This document shows, in pieces, positions 15,387 to 24,069 of a DNA stretch of 64,000 nucleotides. The stretch comes from Kofleriaceae bacterium. GTDB taxonomy: Bacteria; Myxococcota_A; Polyangia; Haliangiales; Haliangiaceae. Each line of letters starts with the position of its first letter. Position 1 is the stretch's first letter. The position numbers were made by a program, and so were the translations under genes. The stretch covers positions 1-64,000 of the forward strand of contig JANTGM010000011.1 in the NCBI GenBank assembly GCA_024762925.1. Reading direction: 5' to 3'. The notes under the pieces were generated by a model, which saw nothing but the letters and a program-made list of their open reading frames with translations, was not told the DNA's origin and made no database searches.

Positions 15387-16307
15387 GTGCTGGGATATGC
15401 GCTAAGCGCCGAGGGATTCGCCCCGCGTCAGTTTCATAATTCTGAGTTGCAGGCCGAAGAGGTTCGCGTTCGCGTCGAGTTCGTGTGTCTGGAGAATGAC
15501 AGCGCTGCGATGGATATCTGCCCCGGTGGTGGCCTTGTCGGGACGGTCGTGGAAAGCGGAGAAGCCGCAAGCGCGTTTCAGGGCGCCAGAGTTCTTGTGC
15601 CGCAAATCATCGCTTGCGGAGAATGCGATACCTGCCGGCGCGGTGCGGCGCCTGTGTGCCCCACCCGCCGAGTGCTGGGGCGTGATCATCACGGTGGCTG
15701 CGCTGAGAGCGTAGTCTGCTCGGGGCGCTGGCTAACTCGTGTTGATGAGCAGCTCTCGCTCAAGGGACCTGTGGCGGCGATTGCCGCAGGGCCGGCTCTT
15801 CGGGCCTATGCACTCTTCTGTCGGGCTGGCGTGGCTGCAGGCGATGTCGTTGTGGTTCTCGGCAACGGCGCAACAGCAGAAATTCTCGCGCAACTCGCAA
15901 CCACTCGAGGGGCAAAACTCATCCGCAGCAGAGGCGACGCTGTGGCCAACGAGATTGCCGAGCAACTCACAGCGCAGGGCTGCGCCGAGCGGCCGCAAAA
16001 ACTCTTTGTCTGTGAAGGCGATGCAAATCTCGAACTCGCGGTGCGAATCGCACACCCGAGCAGCATCGTAACGACGGCCATCGGAGCGGGCGCCATCGAC
16101 ATTCAAACGCTCTTCGACCGCGAGCTGTCTCTTCTCGCTCTGAGCTATGGGCATCCCGACCTGCTACCTGAGACCGCAGCGCTGATCGTCAAGGGTGAAC
16201 TCGACCTAGGTACAATTCTTACTGAAGCCCCCCTTGGGCCCGAGAGCCTAGAACAGAGTCGCGCCGAGCAGCGTGCCGGCAAGTGCCTCGTGGTACACCC
16301 TGCCTAG
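15387..16307 (+). CDS. Medium-chain (zinc-type) dehydrogenase, divergent
   Basis: A 306-residue MDR-superfamily protein. The structural zinc-site cysteines are in CGECDTCRRGAAPVC (about 76-90). A Rossmann stretch is seen near VVVVLGNGATAEILAQLA. The catalytic GHE motif appears as GGGLVGTVV, without the usual His-Glu, and the protein is shorter than typical 340-350-residue members. Catalysis with zinc is therefore uncertain. The start is GTG at 15387. Last gene of the PilZ-tmk operon; the link to dTMP synthesis is not evident. Confidence 0.75.
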   Translation: MLGYALSAEGFAPRQFHNSELQAEEVRVRVEFVCLENDSAAMDICPGGGLVGTVVESGEAASAFQGARVLVPQIIACGECDTCRRGAAPVCPTRRVLGRDHHGGCAESVVCSGRWLTRVDEQLSLKGPVAAIAAGPALRAYALFCRAGVAAGDVVVVLGNGATAEILAQLATTRGAKLIRSRGDAVANEIAEQLTAQGCAERPQKLFVCEGDANLELAVRIAHPSSIVTTAIGAGAIDIQTLFDRELSLLALSYGHPDLLPETAALIVKGELDLGTILTEAPLGPESLEQSRAEQRAGKCLVVHPA

Positions 16308-16341
16308 TGCGCGATCCATGGACATTGATTCGTGATCGCGA

Positions 16342-16359
16342 AGGCAATACTGCCTGTTT
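16342..16359 (+). terminator. Weak terminator-like hairpin between convergent genes
   Basis: AGGCA (16342-16346) and TGCCT (16351-16355) form a 5-bp stem with an ATAC loop, followed by GTTTT. It is short; function is uncertain. Confidence 0.35.
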
Positions 16360-16398
16360 TAGGAGCATAGAAACCTCTCGACCGCCAGTGGTCTCTGG

Positions 16399-18150
16399 CT
16401 ATGAGAACACGACGGCTAGAACGATGCCGATCGCAACAACGGCTAGGCCAAGCCCCATAAGGATCTTGTTGCGCCCAGACGTCATCTCGGAGACAAGCTC
16501 GTCTTCCGTAACCCGGTTTTTCACGGCTGCCTGCTCGGGAATTGCTTCCATCATCATGGTGGCACCCGTTCGAAGGCTAAGCCTGTCTTTGTCCTGCTCG
16601 GTGATCGAGCCGTCGTCGCTGTAGCGGACGTCCATCTCCATCTCGTCGGCCTTAGCAGAAACTCCCGCCTCGGGCTTGGCTTGAGCGGCAGCGCGGGCAG
16701 CAGCCTCATCCAGCTCGCCCTTCTTGAACCACATGGTCTCGCGAAACTTGCCTTTGTTCTTCGCCGCGGCCTCGGCGGCAGCTTCGGGAGTGACAGGAAC
16801 GCCAGCACGCTTTCCTCCGGCAGAGCCGCTGTTCGCTGCAGAAGCTGCAGCAGGGGTTGCCACAACGGGGGCGGCAGGCTGTGCAATGACAGGAGCCGCG
16901 GGTTGCGCAGGTGCAGGCTCGGCCGACTGTACCGAGGCGGGCGCAGGCTCGGCCGATGGTTGCGCCGAGGCGGGCGCTGGCTCAGCCGGGGCCTCTGGAG
17001 CAGCCGCGGGTTCAGGAGCAGGCTGAGCCATCTGCGGTGGCTGGTGATCGATAGAAGTAGCACCAGGTGGCTCGCCCTCTGGTGGAGGTGTCCCAACGGC
17101 TTCGGTGGTAGCCCCTCCCATCGCGGCCTTCATATCCGCCGCAGCAACGCCCATGAGTGTCTTGTTCATCTCAGCACGGCTTGCTGCGGGTATCCCCTTG
17201 GCGGTTTCAGCGGGGGACGCACCTGCAGGGGAGCTTGCCGCGCCTTTCTCAACGTCGCCAAGGAACTGCCGCAAAGTCATAAACCTCTTACTCGACGCTT
17301 TTTCCAGCGACTTTAGGAGGGCCTGGCCAAGTGCCGGAGAAACACCCTGCTCAGGGCCCAAAGCTGTGGGCTGAGTGTGGACATGCGCATTGAGCACATC
17401 CATGGGGCTTCCCACGAAGGGCGGTTGACCCGTGAGAAGAAGGGTCGCGATTGCACCCAAGCTATAGATATTGCAGCGCTGGTCGAGGGGTCGCCCGGCA
17501 ATTTGCTCAGGTGCTACGTACTCGCTAACTCCTTGAACTGACTCCTTGCCCTCAGGGCCAGGAACAGGGACTCCGAAGTTGATGATCTTAGTTTGATCTC
17601 CCTGAGAAACCAGGATGTTCTTTGGTGAAAGATCTCGGTGCGTCACACCCAGTTTTGCAGCAGCTTCGAGTGCAGCGCCGATCTGGAGAATCAGCGCGAC
17701 AGCGCGCTGTTGAGGTAATGGGCCGGTTTGCGCGACAAACTGATCGAGCGGAACTCCATCGACACGCTCGGTGGCGATCCAAAGAGCGCCCTCATGGTGG
17801 CCATGCCCAAGGACGTTGGCGACTCCTGGATGGTTGAGCCGCTCAAGTTGCTTGAGTTCTCGTTCCGTTCGCTGTTTTAGAAGGGCGCTGGGAAACACCT
17901 CGGCGGCAATCATCTTCACCATCGCCGTGGTGCCAGACTTGTCTCCGGCTGAATACACAGGGCCTGTGCGATGACCACCAATGATCTCGCCCAACGCGAA
18001 CCGACCGTCCAACAACACGTGCCCACCCGTGTCAACGCTGCGAACTGGCTCAGGAGCCGCTGCATCGATCGGCACCAGATGTCCAGCGTCCACTGGACAG
18101 AAGTTTGCGTCGTCTGGGAAGTCCTTATTACACGTGGGGCAACGCTTCAT
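16399..18150 (-). CDS. Zinc-ribbon Ser/Thr protein kinase homolog, probable pseudokinase, with C-terminal membrane anchor
   Basis: A 583-residue protein. The N-terminal zinc-ribbon-like motif is CPTCNKDF with Cys4, Cys7 and Cys18. The kinase domain (about 47-300) keeps Lys79, HRD (171-173) and Asn178. It has NFG (191-193) where active kinases have DFG, and CNIYSLG where the conserved SDxYSLG is expected. A long Ala/Pro-rich linker leads to one membrane helix near the C-terminus (about 560-581). Loss of the metal-binding Asp suggests weak or no catalysis and a scaffold role. The start at 18150 is the ATG before the zinc ribbon. Divergent from a PilZ gene. Confidence 0.85.
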   Translation of the reverse strand: MKRCPTCNKDFPDDANFCPVDAGHLVPIDAAAPEPVRSVDTGGHVLLDGRFALGEIIGGHRTGPVYSAGDKSGTTAMVKMIAAEVFPSALLKQRTERELKQLERLNHPGVANVLGHGHHEGALWIATERVDGVPLDQFVAQTGPLPQQRAVALILQIGAALEAAAKLGVTHRDLSPKNILVSQGDQTKIINFGVPVPGPEGKESVQGVSEYVAPEQIAGRPLDQRCNIYSLGAIATLLLTGQPPFVGSPMDVLNAHVHTQPTALGPEQGVSPALGQALLKSLEKASSKRFMTLRQFLGDVEKGAASSPAGASPAETAKGIPAASRAEMNKTLMGVAAADMKAAMGGATTEAVGTPPPEGEPPGATSIDHQPPQMAQPAPEPAAAPEAPAEPAPASAQPSAEPAPASVQSAEPAPAQPAAPVIAQPAAPVVATPAAASAANSGSAGGKRAGVPVTPEAAAEAAAKNKGKFRETMWFKKGELDEAAARAAAQAKPEAGVSAKADEMEMDVRYSDDGSITEQDKDRLSLRTGATMMMEAIPEQAAVKNRVTEDELVSEMTSGRNKILMGLGLAVVAIGIVLAVVFS

Positions 18151-18286
18151 GATAGTGCTCGGCAGTCGTCGGTAAGCAAGGCGTTGATCGTAGGGGACCG
18201 TTGCCACCGCTTCAACCTTTTGGCCCACGGTAACGCAGCAGGGCGAGGAGTCGAGCAAACCTACCAAATTTGAGCGCCGCTCATGT

Positions 18287-18316
18287 TTGACATCCTGAAG
18301 TCCATTTCGCGATAGT
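18287..18316 (+). promoter_or_regulatory. Sigma70-type promoter placed for a leaderless mRNA
   Basis: A perfect -35 TTGACA (18287-18292), an 18-base spacer and GATAGT (18311-18316) end 6 bases before the ATG at 18323. There is no Shine-Dalgarno sequence. Confidence 0.65.
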
Positions 18317-18322
18317 CCGCGC

Positions 18323-18961
18323 ATGCGGTTCTTGACGGTCGTCTTTGCGTCACACAGTGAGTTTCTCAGACACTTCTCGGACAAGTATCCCGATGGCGCC
18401 CTCTTTTGTCCGACCAAAGCAAAGGTGCAGCTCCGCAGCAAAGTCATTGTCGACGTCTCGTTGCCGGGGCTTCGACAACCAGCTCGCCTGCGAGGCAACG
18501 TCATCTCCTACAGCAGTGGTCAGGGCCTTTGGGTGGCTTTTGATCGACAGAGTAGTGCGACTGTTGCCTACCTCAAGAGCGCCGGTAGTGACGAGACCAA
18601 AGAACGTCTAAGCCGTGCGCATTCGCGCTATCCTGCCAGTCTACAGGTGTCTTGCCGCATCGACGAGGACAACCCAGAGACTGAAACACTGCAGGGCAAG
18701 ATCGTCGATCTTAGCCGTGGTGGTGCATTTGTTAGTGGCAGTGAGGCGCCGCTTGTTGGCACTCGCGTATCACTCGACATCAGCCAAGGTGCCAACTCAA
18801 ACTCGGTGTATCGAGTGGATGGCCGGGTTGCTTGGGTTGGCAAAGTTGACTCACACGATGGCTTCGGAGTTCGCTTTGATTTGCGCGGGAGCTTTGGCGC
18901 TGCTCCCCTTCGCACCCTCTTGCGCCGAGCCTCTGAAACCGGTCGTCTACGTCTCTCCTAG
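18323..18961 (+). CDS. PilZ-domain protein with N-terminal companion domain
   Basis: A 212-residue protein. The N-terminal half (1-92) resembles the YcgR-N-like or PilZ-like module of myxobacterial proteins. The C-terminal half (about 98-205) is a PilZ domain with an Arg-containing lead (AHSRYPASLQV) and DLSRGGAFV, matching the DxSxxG cyclic-di-GMP motif. It probably responds to c-di-GMP; the output is unknown. Transcribed divergently from the pseudokinase gene across a 172-base region. Confidence 0.8.
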   Translation: MRFLTVVFASHSEFLRHFSDKYPDGALFCPTKAKVQLRSKVIVDVSLPGLRQPARLRGNVISYSSGQGLWVAFDRQSSATVAYLKSAGSDETKERLSRAHSRYPASLQVSCRIDEDNPETETLQGKIVDLSRGGAFVSGSEAPLVGTRVSLDISQGANSNSVYRVDGRVAWVGKVDSHDGFGVRFDLRGSFGAAPLRTLLRRASETGRLRLS

Positions 18962-19114
18962 AGATCACGTTTCGATCCCTGCTAGAGATCTCCGCATCTT
19001 TGGTTGCGTCTGCGATTTTGGCCCGCAGAGGTTGCTTGCATTCCCGAAACGCAAAAACGCACAGGCTATTTCACCCGTGCGAGAATGGAAACACGTTGAA
19101 CGAACTAGCCGCCG

Positions 19115-19279
19115 CTACTTGCTAGCAGCAGGAGCAGGCTTGCCCGGCTCGCCGAATCCGGCGAATAGCTCCTCTGTGCTCTGGGTAGAGGCGAGAGCGA
19201 GCTTGTTCTTGCGCGTACGTCCCATGCGGTTCCTACGACGGCGGCGCTTTCCTTTGGTCTTTTTCGATTCAGAAGCCAT
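19115..19279 (-). CDS. Small highly basic protein
   Basis: A 54-residue protein beginning MASESKKTKGKRRRRRNR and continuing MGRTRKNKLALAS, very rich in Lys/Arg in its first half. It could bind nucleic acid or the ribosome; I recall similar short basic proteins in related bacteria but cannot name the family. Support comes from a near-consensus promoter directly upstream (TTGACA, 17 bases, TATTAC). The ATG begins 10 bases after the -10 and has no Shine-Dalgarno sequence. It lies 68 bases beyond the rel stop codon. Confidence 0.6.
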   Translation of the reverse strand: MASESKKTKGKRRRRRNRMGRTRKNKLALASTQSTEELFAGFGEPGKPAPAASK

Positions 19280-19289
19280 TGAGCGGCGA

Positions 19290-19318
19290 GTAATAGCCGA
19301 GGCCTCCCAGCCTGTCAA
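19290..19318 (-). promoter_or_regulatory. Near-consensus sigma70 promoter for the small basic protein
   Basis: On the minus strand TTGACA (19318-19313), a 17-base spacer and TATTAC (19295-19290) end 10 bases before the ATG at 19279. The expected transcript start is within a few bases of the start codon. Confidence 0.7.
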
Positions 19319-19347
19319 GGGCCACTTCTGCGGGTATTTCAGCTGAT

Positions 19348-21522
19348 TTACGATTGGTGATCGCCGCTTACCCGATCGACTGAATAGACGCCGTTGATGC
19401 GCCCCAATGCCCGGATTACGAGCTTGAGTTGCTTTAGATCGCTGACAATTGCATGAAATGTATTCACTGCCCTGTGGTCTTCGGTTGCCCGACAGTGGGC
19501 CTGGGTGATGTTGACGCCAGTGTCTGAGAACGACTGAGAAATTGTGGCAAGTAGCCCAGGTTTGTCGGCACAGAGCACCTGAATGGCCACGGGATGCTGC
19601 CCCACAAAACCATCATCCCATTCCACCTCGATGCGCCGGTCGGGATCCATATCGAGGGCTTTGGTGCAGCCCTTTGTGTGCACGGTGACGCCTCGCCCCC
19701 GGGTGATGAAGCCCGTAATTTTGTCGCCTGGCAACGGACTGCAGCAACGTGCATAGCGAACCAGGATGCCATCCTCTCCCTGCACCTTGATGCCACTGCC
19801 ATTGTTGCGTCGTGTGACCTTGCGCAGAATCTTGGTGAATGAGTTGCCTGCATCGTCTGTGTCCTTCTTGGCGGCAACATCATCAGGCACAAGCACTTCA
19901 CGCACCTGCATGGCCGTGTGTTTGCCATAGCCGAGCTGGCAAAGAAGGTCCTCCACACTGTGGCACTTGAGCTTGGTGGCGGCTCGCTCAACATCACCGC
20001 TCTTGAGCGACTTGGTGTAGGAGCGTCCAAACTTGCGAAGCTCCTTTTCGAGCAACTCGCGGCCAAGTTCTGAAGCTCGGTCACGATGATCCTGCCGCAG
20101 CTTGTGGCGGATCTTGGTTTTCGCTCGCGAAGTCTTTACGAGCTTGAGCCAGTCCTTGTTCGGCTTTTGTGCGGGGCTGGTGATGATGTCGACAGTGTCC
20201 CCATTGCGAAGTTGGTAGCGCAGAGGAACGATGACGCCGTTAACCCGCGCCCCCGAGCAATGGTCGCCAACCTGCGTGTGAACCGAGTAGGCAAGATCGA
20301 TGGGGCATGCACCTTTGGGCAGCGACTTCACATCACCGTTTGGTGTGAAGACGTACACCTCGTCGCCAAAGAGATCCAATTTGACAGACTCGATGAACTC
20401 GGCAGGGTCTTTCAAATCGCGCTGCGATTCCATCATGCGACGCAGCCAGGCGAGCTTCTCCTCATCGTCACCTGCGACGACTCCGCTCTTGCCCTCTTTG
20501 TACTTCCAGTGGGCCGCAATCCCACATTCCGCAACCTGGTTCATTTCCTTGGTGCGAATTTGAATCTCGATGCGTTCGCCTTTGGGCCCGATTACCGCTG
20601 TGTGCAGCGATTGGTACATGTTGGGCTTTGGAAGCGCGATGTAGTCCTTAAATCGCCCGGGGATTGGCTTCCACTTTGAGTGCGCAATGCCGAGCGCCGC
20701 ATAACACTGCCCCAGGTCTTCTGTGACAATTCGAAAGCCCGTGGCATCGTGGATTTCTTCGTAGGTGCGCCCAGTGCGCTTCATCTTGTTGCGGATGGAC
20801 CATAGATGCTTTGCTCTGCCCTTCACCTCGCAGGCGATTTCGCTTTCTGCCATTTGATTGCGCAGCAGACCTTCCACCTCCTCGATGTAGCGTTGCCGTT
20901 CCACTTTGGTTTGAGCCACAGCCGTCTTTAGCGACTCATACTCGTCAGGGTGCAAATACTTAAAGCAGAGGTCCTCAAGCTCAACGCGCACCCATTGAAT
21001 GCCGAGACGCGCTGCAAGGGGGGCGTAGATTTGCATCGTCTCATTTGAGATGCGCTCTTGCTTGTGCGCCGGCATATGCTCCAGCGTGCGCATGTTGTCG
21101 AGCCTGTCACAGAACTTCACCAAGATAACGCGAATGTCCTTCGACATCGCTAGCAACATCTTGCGGAAGTTCTCAGCCTGCCGGTCTTCTCGGTCGGTGT
21201 AGGGCAGTTTGCCGAGCTTGGTAACTCCATCGACGAGGAAGGAAATCTCCGTCCCGAATTCTTCTGAGAGCTCTTCTACCGTCATGCTGGTGTCTTCCAC
21301 CGCGTCGTGGAGTAGTCCAGCACATACGCTTGCCACATCGAGCTTCAGCTCAGTAATGATGTGGGCTGTGTTGAGTGGATGAGTGACGTAGGGGTCACCG
21401 GATTTTCGCGTCTGGCCCTCATGGGCTGCTGCCGCGTGCTCATACGCCCGGCGCACGGCGGCCAAATCCGCCTCCGGGTGGTACGTTTCAATATTCTCTA
21501 GAATCTGATCGAGGCGCGACAT
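19348..21522 (-). CDS. rel: RelA/SpoT-family (p)ppGpp synthetase/hydrolase
   Basis: A 724-residue long-form Rel. The HD hydrolase domain has HDAVED (72-77) and KFCDRLDNMRT (137-146). The synthetase domain is recognisable from GRAKHLWSIRNKM (about 235-247) onward. TGS (about 395-455) and C-terminal ACT (about 650-720) domains follow. All hydrolase motifs are intact, so it is probably bifunctional, making and degrading the stringent-response alarmone. A promoter-like TTGGCA, 17 bases, TACCCT lies at 21569-21541, giving a short leader without a Shine-Dalgarno sequence. Confidence 0.95.
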   Translation of the reverse strand: MSRLDQILENIETYHPEADLAAVRRAYEHAAAAHEGQTRKSGDPYVTHPLNTAHIITELKLDVASVCAGLLHDAVEDTSMTVEELSEEFGTEISFLVDGVTKLGKLPYTDREDRQAENFRKMLLAMSKDIRVILVKFCDRLDNMRTLEHMPAHKQERISNETMQIYAPLAARLGIQWVRVELEDLCFKYLHPDEYESLKTAVAQTKVERQRYIEEVEGLLRNQMAESEIACEVKGRAKHLWSIRNKMKRTGRTYEEIHDATGFRIVTEDLGQCYAALGIAHSKWKPIPGRFKDYIALPKPNMYQSLHTAVIGPKGERIEIQIRTKEMNQVAECGIAAHWKYKEGKSGVVAGDDEEKLAWLRRMMESQRDLKDPAEFIESVKLDLFGDEVYVFTPNGDVKSLPKGACPIDLAYSVHTQVGDHCSGARVNGVIVPLRYQLRNGDTVDIITSPAQKPNKDWLKLVKTSRAKTKIRHKLRQDHRDRASELGRELLEKELRKFGRSYTKSLKSGDVERAATKLKCHSVEDLLCQLGYGKHTAMQVREVLVPDDVAAKKDTDDAGNSFTKILRKVTRRNNGSGIKVQGEDGILVRYARCCSPLPGDKITGFITRGRGVTVHTKGCTKALDMDPDRRIEVEWDDGFVGQHPVAIQVLCADKPGLLATISQSFSDTGVNITQAHCRATEDHRAVNTFHAIVSDLKQLKLVIRALGRINGVYSVDRVSGDHQS

Positions 21523-21540
21523 GCTTGTACAACTAGTGCA

Positions 21541-21569
21541 AGGGTACCCTTCCCTTAGACTGGTGCCAA
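21541..21569 (-). promoter_or_regulatory. Candidate promoter of rel
   Basis: On the minus strand TTGGCA (21569-21564), 17 bases, then TACCCT (21546-21541), which ends 18 bases before the rel ATG. Confidence 0.5.
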
Positions 21570-21608
21570 ACTGCTGCCGAACTGTCGCAACCTCAAGGGG
21601 CCAAAGCG

Positions 21609-22295
21609 CTAGCGACTAGCACTAGAGGCCACGAAAACGGGCTTTCCATCATCTGCGAACTTCCAGGTGTACTTGAAGGTCACGCCAGATCGCGTCAACG
21701 AGAGGCTCATGGACCGAACTTCAGGGCCAAAGATGTCCCGCTGGTAGAAGACAAAGTCGCCACGTCCTCGGAATACTGAGAGGTTGCCCAGTGGTTGGCG
21801 ATCCTTGTACCCATCGTTGTTGATTTGCACGATGTCTCCAAATCGGTTGCGGCGTGTCGTGCGCCGCTGAAACGACCAGGTTTCCATGAGGTGCTTTGCC
21901 TTCACGCTGTCGATGCCCGTGGGCTGAAAGACGTTGCCCTGGTCGTCGGTGAGCACGGCCTTCCAGGTACTGATGTCGGTGTAGTCTTTCCACTTGTGCT
22001 CGATTTGCACGTGGAAGCGCAATCGGTCTCGAGAGACAATGGTGAAGCTTGCTGTGTTTTGAAGGGGGTAGCGCTGGTGACTCAGGAGTGAGTCGCGGCC
22101 TTTCACTCTCGGGGGACGCGGATGCACAAGGTCCATATCCCCGGTCACAATCGTGAGTTTTGCGGTCTGCCGCAGGGTATCAAGCGGCTGGGCGAGTGGG
22201 TTGGGCTGGGAAATCGACGCAGAGAACGTCCTGTGGCAGCTTGCGAGGGCTACACACGAAGCGACAATGAAACAGCTCTTGGTTGCCAGGTTCAT
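21609..22295 (-). CDS. Lipoprotein of unknown function
   Basis: A 228-residue lipoprotein (lipobox ALASC, Cys20). The mature part looks beta-rich and aromatic (HVQIEHKWKDYTDISTWKAVLTD). I do not recognise a family. AGGAGG occurs upstream of the ATG but 14 bases away, more than the usual spacing. It is preceded by a 148-base gap after gmk in which I see nothing else. Confidence 0.7.
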   Translation of the reverse strand: MNLATKSCFIVASCVALASCHRTFSASISQPNPLAQPLDTLRQTAKLTIVTGDMDLVHPRPPRVKGRDSLLSHQRYPLQNTASFTIVSRDRLRFHVQIEHKWKDYTDISTWKAVLTDDQGNVFQPTGIDSVKAKHLMETWSFQRRTTRRNRFGDIVQINNDGYKDRQPLGNLSVFRGRGDFVFYQRDIFGPEVRSMSLSLTRSGVTFKYTWKFADDGKPVFVASSASR

Positions 22296-22443
22296 AAGAC
22301 AGACGGACGCCTCCTAGTATTTGATCCTCTGCCTTTTGAGGGGTGCTGTCAATGCCGAGTTTGGAACGGACCTCGTCTGAGCAGCGCAGGGCCGCAAATC
22401 GTGGTGAAAGACTCCTCACCCATGAAAGAACCCAAGTGCGCGC

Positions 22444-23121
22444 CTAAGAGCTTTGCTCTTGGCCCTTGGTCGTCAGGCTCACCGCGTGTGCACCCACGTT
22501 CGCCGCGAGATTGGAAGCCACAACATCGCGAGCTCTTTGCGGAGCCTGCTCTTTGTGTCGACGACACAAGTACACGGCTCGCAGCACCGAGTAGGCCTGC
22601 TCCAACTCATCGTTGATGATCTTGTGAGGATAGATGTCATGGTGACCAATTTCTTCAATCGCCATCTTCAATCGACGGTCAATGACATCATCTGCATCGG
22701 TCGCCCGCCTGCGCAGTCGCTGCTCCAAAATCTCAAGGTTTGGCGGCAACACAAAAATCATCAAGGCGTCATCGGGCCATTGCTTGCTCAACTCCAAGCC
22801 ACCCTGCCAATCGACATCAAAGACCACATCGTGTCCCTCGCGCAGAGCACCCTCCACCACTGCACGCGCGGTGCCGTAGCGATTGCCATGCACAATTGCC
22901 CACTCTGCAAATTCGCCAGCAACGACCATTTCCTCGAAGCGTTCCTCCGAGACGAAGCTGTAGTCGACCCCATCGACTTCTCCACGGCGAATGGGCCGGG
23001 TGGTATAGGACACTGAGAACTTTACCGTCTCGAACTCATCGAGGAGTTTGTGAGATAGGGTGGTTTTTCCAGCTCCGGAAGGAGAGGAAATAATGACTAG
23101 ACTTCCGCGCTGACTCGACAT
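22444..23121 (-). CDS. gmk: Guanylate kinase
   Basis: A 225-residue protein that converts GMP to GDP. The P-loop SSPSGAGKTTL (12-22) and the GMP-binding region (SYTTRPIRRGEVDGVDY, FAEWAIVHGNRYGT) are complete. About 20-25 C-terminal residues extend beyond the usual end. It starts 4 bases after the yicC stop codon, the common yicC-gmk arrangement. Confidence 0.96.
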   Translation of the reverse strand: MSSQRGSLVIISSPSGAGKTTLSHKLLDEFETVKFSVSYTTRPIRRGEVDGVDYSFVSEERFEEMVVAGEFAEWAIVHGNRYGTARAVVEGALREGHDVVFDVDWQGGLELSKQWPDDALMIFVLPPNLEILEQRLRRRATDADDVIDRRLKMAIEEIGHHDIYPHKIINDELEQAYSVLRAVYLCRRHKEQAPQRARDVVASNLAANVGAHAVSLTTKGQEQSS

Positions 23122-23125
23122 GGAC

Positions 23126-24001
23126 TTATTCGACGTTTTGAACTTGCTCTCGGATTTTTTCTAACTCGGCTTTGGCATCGACAACGAGACGAGCAACATT
23201 GGCCGACTGACTCTTGGATGTCACAGTGTTGAATTCGCGACCGAGTTCCTGCACCAGAAAATCCAGTTTGCGTCCAACCGGTTTCGGGTCTCTCACCAGC
23301 AGCGCAAGTTGCTCGAAGTGAGAGGATAGGCGAACGAGCTCTTCAGTCACATCCAATTTGTCGGCCAGAACCGCAACTTCCTGAGCGATTCGCGATTCGT
23401 CTACCTCCACCTTGGAGTTCTTCAGGAGCTTCCCCAAGCGATCTTCGAGGCGTTTTTGCGCCTCTGCGGGGCCTGTCTTTGCCAGCTCCCCGAGCTTAGA
23501 CGCGAGTTCTTTGAGTGTCTCAAGACGAGACTCGATGTCGGTTTGCAAAGCAGCGCCCTCGGCTGTCCGCATCGCCACAAGGTCGCTCACAGCGGCGTCT
23601 GCCGCTTCGAGAATCCCTGCGCTCGTTGCGGCTGCTTGGGCCTCGCTCTCGCCAGACACTGTGACCATCACTCCTGGCTGTCCAACAACCAGCGCAACCG
23701 GAATCTCGGTGCTGGTGCCAAGCGTTTCGGCGAGGCTGCGAAGATCGCTGTAGACCCGTTCGGCGGCATCAACATCAATGTGTGGAGCTGCCTGACTGGC
23801 TTGCCGGTCCAGGCGAATCGAGACACTCAAGGCGCCGCGGGTGATTGCCACACCGATGCGCTTGCGAAGGGTTTCCTCGTGCCTTGGATCGAGGGCGGCG
23901 CCACGCAGCTTTAGGTCTAAGAACCGATGATTGACGGAGCGAATCTCAACGGTGATAGCCGAACCTTCGACCTCACTCTTGCCCCGGCCGTAGCCCGTCA
24001 T
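23126..24001 (-). CDS. yicC: YicC/YloC-family endoribonuclease
   Basis: A 291-residue protein starting MTGYGRGKSEVEG, the conserved YicC N-terminus, with the NHRFLDLKLR segment. The C-terminal DUF1732-type half ends EFNTVTSKSQSANVARLVVDAKAELEKIREQVQNVE. YicC proteins have been reported as endoribonucleases. The start at 24001 is set by the conserved N-terminus. It is divergent from the binding-protein/two-component operon with 68 bases between starts. Confidence 0.93.
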   Translation of the reverse strand: MTGYGRGKSEVEGSAITVEIRSVNHRFLDLKLRGAALDPRHEETLRKRIGVAITRGALSVSIRLDRQASQAAPHIDVDAAERVYSDLRSLAETLGTSTEIPVALVVGQPGVMVTVSGESEAQAAATSAGILEAADAAVSDLVAMRTAEGAALQTDIESRLETLKELASKLGELAKTGPAEAQKRLEDRLGKLLKNSKVEVDESRIAQEVAVLADKLDVTEELVRLSSHFEQLALLVRDPKPVGRKLDFLVQELGREFNTVTSKSQSANVARLVVDAKAELEKIREQVQNVE

Positions 24002-24055
24002 GCTGCGCACCCCGGGCTTGTACCACAGGGCGGGGAGATCTTGCATCGCATCAGG

Positions 24056-24061
24056 TATGGT
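24056..24061 (+). promoter_or_regulatory. -10-like hexamer directly before the GTG start
   Basis: TATGGT ends 8 bases before the GTG at 24070. No good -35 was found at the right distance. It fits the leaderless pattern seen elsewhere in the window. Confidence 0.4.
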
Positions 24062-24069
24062 CGGTTCCC

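Noticed and set aside
24020-24060. Sigma54 promoter before the binding-protein/two-component operon
   Set aside because: TTGCAT is present but the dinucleotide at the -24 position is CG rather than GG.
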